Positions 1-7,557 of a stretch of 64,000 bases of DNA are shown one piece after another (the first letter of the stretch is position 1; each line of letters starts with the position of its first letter). The stretch lies in NCBI RefSeq assembly GCF_900109355.1, contig NZ_FOBF01000003.1, positions 248,001 to 312,000 of the forward strand, in the 5' to 3' direction. The notes under the pieces were generated by a model. It was given only the letters and a program-made list of their open reading frames with translations, made no database searches and was not told the DNA's origin. Position numbers and translations under genes: made by a program. The DNA is from Nonomuraea pusilla (lineage in GTDB: Bacteria > Actinomycetota > Actinomycetes > Streptosporangiales > Streptosporangiaceae).

Positions 1-1
1 C

Positions 2-1363
2 CGCATCAAGGCCGCCGAGCAGCGGCTCAACCGGGCCCGCGACGTGCAGGAGTCCGCCGCGCAGGCCGTGCGCGACGAGGAGGAGGCCGTCGCGCAGGCG
101 CAGCGGCGGCTGGAGGGCGCCAGGGCCGGCGTGCGGCTGGCCGAACTGGAGGAGAAGCTGGCCGGTCGCCGCGCCAGGCTGGCCGAGCTGAACGACGCCG
201 TCGCCGAGGTCGCGCCCAAGGTCGCCGAAGCCGAACGGCAGGCCGCAGCGCTCGACTTCCGGGCCCGTACGCGTGACATGGAGATCGAGCGGCTGGAGGG
301 GCGGCGGCAGCGGCATGAGGCCGAGCGGGCGCAGGCCCGCGAGCAGGAGGCCAAGGTCGCCGCCGAACGCGAGGCGCTCAAGCTCGACGCGCTCGCCGCC
401 GACTGGGGCGGCACCGTCGAGACCGCACGCGAGTGGATGCGCGCCCTGCCCGAGGAGGAGCGTCCGCGCACCGCCGACGAGTGGTGGCGCCTCGGCGAGC
501 GCCACCTCGACCAGGCGCTGCGCGACACCTTCCCCGAGGACGACGCCGAGATCCCCGAGGAGCTGCGGTTCCTGCTGACCGAGCGGGGCGGCAGCACCGC
601 GCGCGAGCAGGCCACGTTCTCCGCGGTCTGCGGCTCCCTCGCCTCCTACCTGCGCGGGCAGGAGGAGTACGAACGCCACCAGCGGCGGCAGATCGAGGCG
701 CAGGTCGTCTCCAGGCAGCGCGACCTCGCCGCCGCGGCCAGGGGCGCCGAGGAGGCCGCGCAGTCCACGGCGGTGCACCGGGCGGCGCTCACGGCGGCGA
801 TCAAGGCCAGGCTCACCCGGGTGGCCGAGGAGTTCGACCGGCTCGACACCTCCTACGGCGGCTACGGCGCCACGCTGGAGTTCCCCCTGCCGCCCGCGCC
901 GGCCGACCCCGAACAGCGCTGGCAGTGGCGGGTCACGCCCAAGTGGCGGCGCGGCGAGGGGCAGGGGTTCGTGCCGTACAACCGGCGGGCCAACACCGCC
1001 CTCATGGACGAGAAGGCGGTCAAACTGGTGTGCGCCGCGGCCATCGCCTCGTCCGGCGGCGGGCACCTGTGCCTGGTGCTCGACGAGCTGGGCCGCAACC
1101 TCGGCAAGGAGCACCGCAGGGAGGCCGTCGCGCTGTTCAGGCGCATCGGCGAGACCTACGGCATCACCGTGATCGGCGCGCTGCAGGACGACATGGAGCC
1201 GTACGCGATCGACGCCTGCGGGCAGTACGTCAAGCTGCGGCGCTCGTCCGACGCGATGCCGTACAACGAGCCGCCCGTGATCGTGGGGCACGACCATCAC
1301 GCCGAACGGGTGCGCGCCCTCGCGGCGTACGTCGACAGGAGCCCGGCGCCCGCCGCCCCCTGA
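2..1363 (+). CDS. C-terminal part of a coiled-coil SMC-like ATPase (5' end outside window)
   Basis: The frame is open from base 2, so the true start lies upstream of the window. The first 250 or so visible residues are Ala/Glu/Arg-rich with heptad-like charge patterning, as in a long coiled coil. A globular C-terminal domain follows. It contains LCLVLDELGRNLG near visible residue 355, which reads as a Walker B strand, and then VIGALQDDMEPYAIDACG, like the post-Walker B part of SMC/RecF-type ATPases. No clear SGG(Q/E) signature is visible, so the assignment to an SMC-like family is inference. The Walker A half, if present, would be in the missing N-terminal part. It could belong to a chromosome-maintenance or Wadjet/MksB-like system, but the partner genes would lie upstream and cannot be seen. 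Confidence 0.7.
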   Translation, partial: RIKAAEQRLNRARDVQESAAQAVRDEEEAVAQAQRRLEGARAGVRLAELEEKLAGRRARLAELNDAVAEVAPKVAEAERQAAALDFRARTRDMEIERLEGRRQRHEAERAQAREQEAKVAAEREALKLDALAADWGGTVETAREWMRALPEEERPRTADEWWRLGERHLDQALRDTFPEDDAEIPEELRFLLTERGGSTAREQATFSAVCGSLASYLRGQEEYERHQRRQIEAQVVSRQRDLAAAARGAEEAAQSTAVHRAALTAAIKARLTRVAEEFDRLDTSYGGYGATLEFPLPPAPADPEQRWQWRVTPKWRRGEGQGFVPYNRRANTALMDEKAVKLVCAAAIASSGGGHLCLVLDELGRNLGKEHRREAVALFRRIGETYGITVIGALQDDMEPYAIDACGQYVKLRRSSDAMPYNEPPVIVGHDHHAERVRALAAYVDRSPAPAAP

Positions 1364-1405
1364 CGCGCGGCGCCCGTTCCGCCTGCCTGCTCCGCCTGCG
1401 CCCGC

Positions 1406-2185
1406 TCAGAAGAAGCGGCGCAGGCGGAACGGGCGCACCACCAGCGGCGCCGCCGCCCGGCCCACCACCCGCGTCCTCCTGATGCGGGAGACCTTCCTCA
1501 TGGTCGCCTTCACGCACCTGAGGAGGACCGGGTGGTAGCCGGGCAGGGCGTAGTACGAGATGACGACGCCCTTGCGCCCCAGCCCGCGCTTCGACAGGCC
1601 GAGCCCCACCTCCCGGTAGAGCCGCCGCGAGCCCTTCAGGGTGAACGCGGTCGAGCCGATGATCGCGTGGTTGGCCTGGGTGGGGCAGTGGACGAAGATC
1701 CGGACGACGTCGTTCTGCTGCGGCCGCCTCGGCACGACCCGCAACGACGTCACCCGCTTCCACCACGGCTTCACCTTCTGCTTCTTGCCGCTCTTGCTGC
1801 TGCTACTGGTGGTTTTGGAGGTCTTGGAGGTGTTGGTGGCTTTCGTACCGCCGGTGGCCGTGGGCGCCGGTTCAGGCGTGGGGGTGGCGCCGACGGGGCC
1901 TGGAGCCACAGCGACGGCACGCCAGGCCCTCCCACGCGGGACGTCCGCCCCCACCGGCAGAGACCGGCCTCCCTCAACCGTGACGCGCGCCTCCACCGGC
2001 AGAGACCGGCCTCCCTCAACCGGGACGTACGCCTCCACCGGCGAGAACCGGGCGGGCTCGTGGAGGCCGGCCCTGTCCGCCGGCAGGGGGCTGGTCGCCT
2101 CGCTCAGGGCGTGCGTGTCCGCCGGTGTGGGCGGGGGTGTCGTGAGGAGGGTGGCCGTCAGTCCGATGCCTGCGATGGAACGCAC
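1406..2185 (-). CDS. Secreted Ser/Thr/Lys-linker protein of unknown function
   Basis: Not a family I recognise. I chose the GTG at 2185 because GGGGAGA lies 7 bases upstream and the codons before it look non-coding (Arg/Gly/Pro-rich). The product would be 259 residues. It begins RSIAGIGLTATLLTT, a weak signal-peptide-like stretch, then has 14-residue repeats built on EGGRSLPVE, a Thr/Ser/Lys linker, and a basic C-terminal domain of about 110 residues. That domain has two cysteines (VHCPT and LLRCVK) and alternating beta-like segments, such as small secreted Ig-like actinobacterial domains; a disulfide is plausible. It converges with the coiled-coil gene at 1363. Secretion and fold are inference. 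Confidence 0.6.
   Translation of the reverse strand: MRSIAGIGLTATLLTTPPPTPADTHALSEATSPLPADRAGLHEPARFSPVEAYVPVEGGRSLPVEARVTVEGGRSLPVGADVPRGRAWRAVAVAPGPVGATPTPEPAPTATGGTKATNTSKTSKTTSSSSKSGKKQKVKPWWKRVTSLRVVPRRPQQNDVVRIFVHCPTQANHAIIGSTAFTLKGSRRLYREVGLGLSKRGLGRKGVVISYYALPGYHPVLLRCVKATMRKVSRIRRTRVVGRAAAPLVVRPFRLRRFF
1951..2060 (-). repeat. 42-bp in-frame tandem repeat inside the secreted protein gene
   Basis: The block beginning CCACCGGCAGAGACCGGCCT starts at 1951 and again at 1993, with a third diverged copy from 2035. The period of 42 bp equals 14 codons, so copy-number change keeps the frame. In protein it gives GGRSLPVEARVT-like units. Confidence 0.8.
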
Positions 2186-2370
2186 CTGCTGTCTCCCCGT
2201 GCCACACGCCCGTCCGGACGGGACGCCCCTCGGCCGCCCCGTTGGCCGGCCGCCCCTGCTCAGCCGGCGTGGTGACCGGCCGGCCCCCTGACCAGGCCGT
2301 TCCTCCCATTCTGGCCACCGGGCCCAGCGGCGGGCGGCGCCACGCCGACGCCACCCGCCCCTGGCGACCT

Positions 2371-3594
2371 TCACCAAGGACGAAGCGGTACGGCTTCCAC
2401 GTCGCCCGCGCTGCTCAGTACCCCGGCTGGGCAGGCGCCGCAGTGCCGGGTGCGCTGTCTTCGAGGCTGTGCGCGGCGGGGGTGCGGCGGTGGGTGCGGC
2501 ACTGCGGGCAGCGCGCTGGGCGGCACTGCGGGCAGCGGTAGGGACAGCGGTGGCGGTGGTGGCGGCACTGTCGGCGGCGCTTTGAGGGGTGCTGCGGGCG
2601 GCACTGTCGGCGGCGCTCTGGGGGTGCCGGGGTCGGCGCTGTCGGCGGCGCTGCGGGCGGCGCTGTCGGGGGCGCTGCGGGCGGCGCTGTCGGGGGCGCT
2701 GTCGGCGGCGTTCTGGGGGGTGCTGTGGGCGGCGCTGTGGGTGGTGCGCCAGGTGGCGGGAGGCGTGTCGGCCTGGCGCCGGAAGAATGTGGTGAAGTTG
2801 CCGACGTCACCGAAGCCCAGACGCCGGGCGCAGCCGCCGACCGGCAGGTCGGTGTGGGCGAGCAGTCTCTTGGCTTCCAGCAGGATCCGCTGGTCGAGGA
2901 ACGTCTTGGCGCCCGTGCCCGTGGCCGCGCGCGTCGCCCGGGTGAGGGTGCGCACGTCGTAGCCCAGGTGACGTGCGTAGTCGGCCACGTGGTGCCAGTC
3001 GGTGAAGTGCTCCTCGACGGCGGCCCGGTAGGCGCGGAACACCTCCGTGTGCCGGCCGCCGGATCCCGTCGTGGCGGCGGAGGCCGGCGGGTCGGGGAGC
3101 GCGCGCAGGATCAGTGCCGCCAGCAGGTGGGAGAGCAGCGCGGGGGATGCCAGCCGTGGTGTCCGTACGGCCGCGTCGTGCTCGCGGTCGAGATGTTCGG
3201 CTGCGAGCAGGGCGAGGGACAGGCGCTGCCGATCCAGGTGCCAGCACGCCGGGGCGGCGGCCTCCGGCGCGGTGAAGCCCGGGAGGAAGCCGGGCAGGAA
3301 GAGGACCAGCGGCCCGTCACAGGCGTCGATGTCGCTCCAGCGGTGCACCATGCCCGGCCGGATCCACACGGCGCTGCCTTCCTCCAGCTGGTAGCTGTGG
3401 AAGTCGGCTTCGTGGGCGCCCGTTCCGGAGCTCACCAGGGCGAACACATGGAAGTCGGGGCGTTGCGGCTGTGTGCGACGGCGGTGGACGTCCATCGCGC
3501 GCAGCGCGGCGAAACTGAGCACCTCCACCCCGTACGCCGACCCCACGGCAGGCAGGTAGCGCAGCTGCCGTACAGCACTGTGTCCGTTTTCCAC
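2371..3594 (-). CDS. AraC-family regulator (cupin + HTH) with a long low-complexity tail
   Basis: The N-terminal cupin-type sensing domain spans about residues 15-110 (HEADFHSYQLEEGSAVWIRPGMVHRW is its beta-barrel core). The C-terminal double HTH domain (about residues 185-285) includes VADYARHLGYDVRTLTRATR and the AraC signature GFGDVGNFTTFFRRQADTPP. AraC proteins of this type bind an effector with the cupin and activate or repress an adjacent gene, here probably the divergent alpha/beta hydrolase. The GTG at 3594 has GAGGGAG 10 bases upstream; an ATG at 3639 is possible but lacks a ribosome site. Homologues normally end soon after the signature at about 290 residues. This one runs 407 because of about 110 extra residues made of SAPDSAAR units and Pro-rich sequence. 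The tail is probably repeat-driven read-through rather than a functional domain (inference). Confidence 0.85.
   Translation of the reverse strand: MENGHSAVRQLRYLPAVGSAYGVEVLSFAALRAMDVHRRRTQPQRPDFHVFALVSSGTGAHEADFHSYQLEEGSAVWIRPGMVHRWSDIDACDGPLVLFLPGFLPGFTAPEAAAPACWHLDRQRLSLALLAAEHLDREHDAAVRTPRLASPALLSHLLAALILRALPDPPASAATTGSGGRHTEVFRAYRAAVEEHFTDWHHVADYARHLGYDVRTLTRATRAATGTGAKTFLDQRILLEAKRLLAHTDLPVGGCARRLGFGDVGNFTTFFRRQADTPPATWRTTHSAAHSTPQNAADSAPDSAARSAPDSAARSAADSADPGTPRAPPTVPPAAPLKAPPTVPPPPPPLSLPLPAVPPSALPAVPHPPPHPRRAQPRRQRTRHCGACPAGVLSSAGDVEAVPLRPW
2425..2740. repeat. GC-rich minisatellite forming the 3' end of the AraC gene
   Basis: Short degenerate units such as GCGCTGTCGGGGGCGCTG and GGCACTGCGGGCAGCG recur along this stretch with spacings of roughly 12-24 bp. 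On the minus strand they encode the Ala/Ser/Asp and Pro-rich tail of the AraC-family protein. Other frames on both strands stay open too, as expected for a repeat lacking A/T-rich stop codons. Confidence 0.8.
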
Positions 3595-3653
3595 AATAAT
3601 CGTGCTCCCTCGTCCAAGGGGCGCCCGCCCTCCTCGCATAGTGTCACGGCTAC

Positions 3654-3714
3654 ACCTGACACGCAGGTCAGGCTGCGGTACACAGCTACGGCAGGACGAC
3701 GGGAGCCGTCGTCC
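3654..3714. promoter_or_regulatory. Two dyads in the araC/hydrolase divergent promoter region
   Basis: GGACGACGG-gag-CCGTCGTCC (3694-3714) is a perfect 9-bp inverted repeat with a 3-base centre, 24 bases before the hydrolase ATG. CCTGAC-N6-GTCAGG (about 3654-3671) lies just upstream. They could be AraC operators or, for the first, an mRNA hairpin in the hydrolase leader. No experimental support. Confidence 0.45.
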
Positions 3715-3738
3715 GCAGCCGACAGGAGAGGCACGCTG

Positions 3739-4539
3739 ATGACGGAAACGACAACGACGGTCCCGGTGGCGGGCGGATCACTGAACGTGCGGACAGAGGG
3801 CCGTGCGGGGCCGGCACTGGTGTTCGTCCATTACTGGGGCGGCTCCGCCGGCACCTGGAGCGGGGTGATCGGTCACCTGCCGGCCGGGCAGGCGACGGTC
3901 CGCTTCGACCAGCGCGGCTGGGGCGCCTCGCGGGCGCTGCCCGGGCCCTACCACCTGGACCGGCTCGCCGACGATCTCGTCCGCGTGGTCGAGGCGAGCG
4001 TGCCGGGGCCGTTCGTCCTCGTCGGCCATTCGATGGGCGGCAAGGTGAGCCAGCTCGTCGCGGCCCGCCGGCCCGCGGGGCTGGCCGGCCTGGTGCTCGT
4101 CGCGCCCGCGCCGCCGCGGCCGCCCGCCACGGTGACCGAGGAGTACCGGCAGGGTCTGTCGCACGCCTACGACTCGCCCGAGGCGGTGCGGCACGCCCTC
4201 GACCAGGTCCTGACGGCCACGCCGCTGCCCGAGACCGTGCGGGACGCCGCGGTACGCGACAGCCTCGCCGCCGGCGCCGAGGCCCGGCACGAGTGGCCCC
4301 TGCGCGGAATCGGGCAGGACATCACGTCCGCCGCTCGGGACATCGAGGTCCCGGTGACGGTGCTGGCCGGGGAGAACGACGTGGTGGAGCCGCCACACGT
4401 CCTGCGCGAGCACCTCCTGCCCTTCGTCCCGCACGCGACCCTGACGACCGTCCCCGACGTCGGCCACCTGCTGCCGCTGGAGGCCCCCGGCGCGGTCGCG
4501 GCAGCCCTCGGGGAGTTCCTGACGGCCGTTCAGCGCTGA
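3739..4539 (+). CDS. Alpha/beta-fold hydrolase
   Basis: This 266-residue protein has the canonical alpha/beta-hydrolase layout: FVHYWGGSAGTW oxyanion region near residue 30, nucleophile elbow GHSMGGK (Ser about 97), acid in LAGENDVVEPP (Asp about 213) and catalytic His in DVGHLLPLEAP (about 242). The fold covers esterases, haloperoxidases, lactonases and epoxide hydrolases, so the substrate cannot be named. There is no signal peptide, so it is probably cytosolic. The ATG is preceded by ACAGGAGAG. It is divergent from the AraC-family gene with 144 bp between starts, the usual arrangement for a regulator and its single target (inference). Confidence 0.88.
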   Translation: MTETTTTVPVAGGSLNVRTEGRAGPALVFVHYWGGSAGTWSGVIGHLPAGQATVRFDQRGWGASRALPGPYHLDRLADDLVRVVEASVPGPFVLVGHSMGGKVSQLVAARRPAGLAGLVLVAPAPPRPPATVTEEYRQGLSHAYDSPEAVRHALDQVLTATPLPETVRDAAVRDSLAAGAEARHEWPLRGIGQDITSAARDIEVPVTVLAGENDVVEPPHVLREHLLPFVPHATLTTVPDVGHLLPLEAPGAVAAALGEFLTAVQR

Positions 4540-4683
4540 CCGCGCCGTCACCCGCCGCGGCCGGGACAGCGAACGGCGGACGGGCAGGCCGGGACGACCG
4601 GGAACGCCGGCGGCTGACCGGCAGGCCGAGGCGGCCGCCACCGGGATGGGTCGCCGGACCGGTGCGGCGGCGCGGAGGCCGGC

Positions 4684-4817
4684 GTCAGCGGGTGATCGGC
4701 GGGCCGGTGTAGGCGGCGCGGAGGCCGACGTCAGCGGGTGATCGGCGGGCCGGTGTAGGCGGCGCGGAGGCCGACGTCAGCGGGTGATCGGCGGGCCGGT
4801 GTAGGCGGCGCGGAGGC
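4684..4817. repeat. 46-bp tandem repeat duplicating the 3' end of the citrate synthase gene
   Basis: Three near-identical copies begin at 4684, 4730 and 4776 (GTCAGCGGGTGATCGGCGGG and on). A fainter partial copy is visible around 4640-4683. The innermost copy carries the last 13 codons (AAYTGPPITR) and the TGA stop of the citrate-synthase-like gene, so the array is serial copies of the gene end placed after its stop. The 46-bp unit is not a multiple of three. Confidence 0.9.
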
Positions 4818-5976
4818 GGAGGAGGGTGCCCCTCGCGTACTCCTCCATGGCGTGGGCGAGCCAGCCCGCCGTCCGGGCCACGGCGAAGACGGCCTCCCCC
4901 GCGCCCGGCGGCATGCCGCTCACCGCGGCGAGAGCGGCGAGGGCGAAGTCGACGTTCGGGTCGGGCAGGCGACGCCTGCGCGCCTCGTCCCGCAGGGCGT
5001 GCGCGACGGCGAGCCGCTCGTGCCCCGGCGCCGCCTCCTCGACGAGGCCGAACAGGAGCGCTCCCCGGCCGTCGCCGTTCTTGTAGACGCTGTGGCCGAA
5101 GCCTGGGACCCGCTCGCCCCTCCGTACGCGCTCGGCGACGGCCCGCGCCGCGAGACCCGCCTCGCCGACCTCGGCGAGCAGCCGCTCGGCGCCGTACGAC
5201 GCCCCGCCGTGCAGGGGGCCGCCGAGCACGCCCAGCCCGGTCTGGACGACCGCGTACGGGTCGGCCCTGGCGGAGGCGGCCACGCGGGCGGCGAGTGTCG
5301 AGGGGGCCAGTTCGTGGTCGGCGAGCAGCACCAGCGCCGCCTGGAGGGCGCGCAGCAGCGGGGGCTCGGCGGGGCGCGCGGTCAGGCGTGACCAGAGGCG
5401 TTCGGCGATCGACGTCCCGGCGGGCTCGGACCGCTGCGGCAGCGCGTCGACCAGGCCGGCGACGAGGCGCCGGCCGGTGTCGGCGACGGAGGCGGGGTCG
5501 AGCTGGAAGCGCAGGCCGTCGGACGCGCCGAGCACCGTGGTGATCACCTGGAGCCGGTCGAGGGGCAGCAGGTCGCCGGGGAGCCCGTGCTGCGCGGCCC
5601 GCGCCGCGCGCAGCGCCGCCTCGTCGCACTCCCATCCGCCGCCCCTGCTCGTGAGGGCGGCGGGGGCGCCGGTCCAGAGCCAGGTGGCGACGCTTTCGTA
5701 GTCGTGGCTCCTGGCCAGGTCGAGGGCGTCGAGGCCGCGGAAGTACGGCCGGTCGGGGCCGAGCGCGGTGACGGCGGAGTCGATCACCAGCTCGGGCGGC
5801 TGGCTCCTTGGCCGTCCGCGCCTGGCCAGTTGCTCGACCTCCTCCGCGGAGAACAGGCTGCGGCGGCCGTCGTCGCTGCGGCGGCGCCGCAGCACGCCCC
5901 TGCTCACGTACGCGTAGAGGGTGGCGGGCTTCACGCCCAGCCGTTCGGACGCGGTGGTCGCGTCGATCCACTCCAT
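4777..5976 (-). CDS. Citrate synthase-like protein with N-terminal helix-turn-helix
   Basis: Residues 1-55 (IDATTASERLGVKPATLYAYVSRG) form a MerR-excisionase-like HTH, and the rest (about 60-399) is a citrate synthase fold. The active-site pattern is present: H221 in ADHELAPST, H256 in PLHGGAS, H295 in GFGHSVYKN and D343 in NVDFALA. Such HTH-fused citrate/methylcitrate synthase paralogues are known in actinobacteria; whether they are enzymes, regulators or both is uncertain. I chose the ATG at 5976 because GGGAGG lies 5 bases upstream; an in-frame ATG at 6012 lies inside an operator-like dyad. It is divergent from a homocitrate/isopropylmalate-synthase-like gene. The shared acetyl-CoA/2-oxo-acid chemistry suggests one small pathway. 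The 3' end has been tandemly duplicated. Confidence 0.88.
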   Translation of the reverse strand: MEWIDATTASERLGVKPATLYAYVSRGVLRRRRSDDGRRSLFSAEEVEQLARRGRPRSQPPELVIDSAVTALGPDRPYFRGLDALDLARSHDYESVATWLWTGAPAALTSRGGGWECDEAALRAARAAQHGLPGDLLPLDRLQVITTVLGASDGLRFQLDPASVADTGRRLVAGLVDALPQRSEPAGTSIAERLWSRLTARPAEPPLLRALQAALVLLADHELAPSTLAARVAASARADPYAVVQTGLGVLGGPLHGGASYGAERLLAEVGEAGLAARAVAERVRRGERVPGFGHSVYKNGDGRGALLFGLVEEAAPGHERLAVAHALRDEARRRRLPDPNVDFALAALAAVSGMPPGAGEAVFAVARTAGWLAHAMEEYARGTLLRLRAAYTGPPITR

Positions 5977-5998
5977 CCGCGCCTCCCACTCCTCAATG

Positions 5999-6041
5999 TT
6001 GATGAAAATCAATATTGATGCACATTATTGACGCATGTCAA
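5999..6041. promoter_or_regulatory. Paired TTGAY-N4-RTCAA dyads between the citrate synthase and HMGL-like genes
   Basis: TTGATgaaaATCAA (5999-6012) and TTGACgcatGTCAA (6028-6041) share the same half-site and 4-base spacer, with centres 29 bp apart (about three helical turns). A weaker half-site, TTGAT, sits between them at 6015. They occupy the only A+T-rich stretch between the divergent genes. An attractive but untested reader is the HTH domain of the citrate synthase-like protein itself. Confidence 0.6.
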
Positions 6042-6045
6042 CGTG

Positions 6046-7287
6046 ATGGGCATGCCACGTGTTCACTTCCTCGACGTCACCAACCGCGACGGCGTGCAGA
6101 CCGCACGCACCGGCCTGTCCAAGTTCGGCAAGACCATGGTCAACTTCTATCTGGGCAGGCTCGGGGTGGCGCAGTCCGAGATCGGCTTCCCGTTCCTGTT
6201 CCACGAGGTCCCGTACGTCCGGGCGCAGGTGGCGCTGGCCGAGGCCGGGGCCTTCGGCGCGCTGCGGCTGTCCGGCTGGTGCCGGGGCGTGCCCGAGGAC
6301 GTCGAGCGGGCGGCGCCGCTCGGCCTGAAGCACTACAACCTGTCCATCTCGACGTCCGACTACATGATCCAGAACAAGTTCCGCGGCCGGCTCGACAGGG
6401 CCGCCGTCATCAGGGAGATGACGGCGGCGGTGCGCGCGGCCAAGGCGGCCGGCGCGCTGACCGTGGGCGTCAACGCGGAGGACGGCTCGCGCACCGACGA
6501 CGGGTTCCTGCTGGAGTTCGCGCTGGCGGCGAAGGAGGCGGGCGCGGACCGGGTGAGGTACTGCGACACGATCGGCGGCGACACGCCCGGCCGCATCAGG
6601 GAGCGCTTCGCCAGGCTGGCCTCGGCCGCCGCCATGCCGGTGGAGACGCACTGCCACAACGACCTCGGCATGGCCGTGGCGAACTCCGTCTCGGGCGCGC
6701 TCGGCGACCTCGACGCCGGGCAGGACGCCTGGATCAACACCTGCGTCAACGGCGTCGGCGAGCGCTCGGGCAACGCGGACCTGCTGTCGACGGTCCTCGC
6801 GTTCCGCCACGGGTTCGGGCTGGAGGCGGAGATCGGCGACCCGCTGGATCTGTCGTGGGCGAGGCGGTTCGGGCTCTGGGCGAGCTACGCGCTGGGCCAG
6901 CCGCTGCCGTACAACCAGGTCGGGGTGGGCCGCAACGCGTTCGCGCACGAGTCGGGCATCCACGCCGACGGCGCGCTGAAGGACCACGGCAACTACGAAC
7001 TGTACGACGAGGCGTCGCTAGGCCCGTTCCCCGAGGACTGGCACGCGCGCCCCGGACGGGTGGTGCTGACGGGCGAGTACGGCGGGAAGGCAGGGTTCAG
7101 GCACGTCATGGACGGGCTCGGCGTCGAGGTGCGCGACGAGGACCTCACGTTCCGCCTCGTGCAGTTGTGCAACGCGATGACCGGCAGGCCGCTGACGGAC
7201 GACGAGCTGCGCCTCGTCGCGGCCCATCCGAGGGAGTTGTCGCTCCTCTTCCCCGGCTACGAGTCCCCCGGCTACGAGTGCCCCTGA
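6046..7287 (+). CDS. HMGL-like acyltransferase (homocitrate / 2-isopropylmalate synthase family)
   Basis: A TIM-barrel condensing enzyme of the DRE-TIM/HMGL-like family that would join acetyl-CoA to a 2-oxo acid. The metal-binding and base motifs are visible: TNRDGVQ at residues 12-18 (R14, D15, Q18) and ETHCHNDLG with H202, H204 and N205. NQVGVGRNAFAHESGIHADG near residue 300 is the second conserved signature of homocitrate/isopropylmalate synthases. At 413 residues it lacks the C-terminal leucine regulatory domain of LeuA, so NifV/AksA-like or citramalate-type activity fits better; the exact substrate is unknown. No good ribosome site precedes the ATGs at 6046 and 6052, and translation may be leaderless. 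It ends GYESPGYECP, a small 15-bp tandem duplication at the gene end. Confidence 0.85.
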   Translation: MGMPRVHFLDVTNRDGVQTARTGLSKFGKTMVNFYLGRLGVAQSEIGFPFLFHEVPYVRAQVALAEAGAFGALRLSGWCRGVPEDVERAAPLGLKHYNLSISTSDYMIQNKFRGRLDRAAVIREMTAAVRAAKAAGALTVGVNAEDGSRTDDGFLLEFALAAKEAGADRVRYCDTIGGDTPGRIRERFARLASAAAMPVETHCHNDLGMAVANSVSGALGDLDAGQDAWINTCVNGVGERSGNADLLSTVLAFRHGFGLEAEIGDPLDLSWARRFGLWASYALGQPLPYNQVGVGRNAFAHESGIHADGALKDHGNYELYDEASLGPFPEDWHARPGRVVLTGEYGGKAGFRHVMDGLGVEVRDEDLTFRLVQLCNAMTGRPLTDDELRLVAAHPRELSLLFPGYESPGYECP

Positions 7288-7297
7288 TCGGCGCCCG

Positions 7298-7468
7298 TCA
7301 CGGCATGAGGATGGCGAAGCCGATGAAGTGGGCCAGCACGATGATCACGGCGAAGGAGATGAAGACGAACTTGGCCGGGCCGTGCTCGAAGTGCTCGCCC
7401 TCCTTCAGCGGCTTGCGCTGGGCGACACGATCGGCGATGCGCTCTTCCAGGGGCTTGCGATGGAACAT
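7298..7468 (-). CDS. 56-residue single-span membrane protein
   Basis: This short frame starts at ATG 7468, preceded by GGGAAGAGGG on the minus strand. It encodes a charged, His/Lys/Glu-rich N-terminal half (MFHRKPLEERIADRV, then KPLKEGEHFEHG) and one strongly hydrophobic helix, FVFISFAVIIVLAHFIGFAI, ending LMP. The design, a cytoplasmic amphipathic arm followed by one membrane span, is typical of small actinobacterial membrane proteins of unknown function. It is divergent from the OhrR-like regulator with 89 bp between starts and may be its target (inference). Confidence 0.65.
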   Translation of the reverse strand: MFHRKPLEERIADRVAQRKPLKEGEHFEHGPAKFVFISFAVIIVLAHFIGFAILMP

Positions 7469-7557
7469 GACCCTCTTCCCGTCCGACCGGAGATTCTTGG
7501 CGTCCTAATCGTTGGTGTGCAAACTAAATGTAACATGGACGGAAAGGGGGGACCTGG

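Noticed and set aside
2725..3730. Plus-strand extension of the alpha/beta hydrolase upstream of 3739
   Set aside because: It is antisense to the AraC gene and has no ribosome site or domain. ATG 3739 follows a good ribosome site and gives a normal hydrolase length.
4685..5989. Long alternative frame overlapping the citrate synthase-like gene
   Set aside because: Reads as Arg/Pro-rich junk apart from copies of the real C-terminus that come from the 46-bp repeats.
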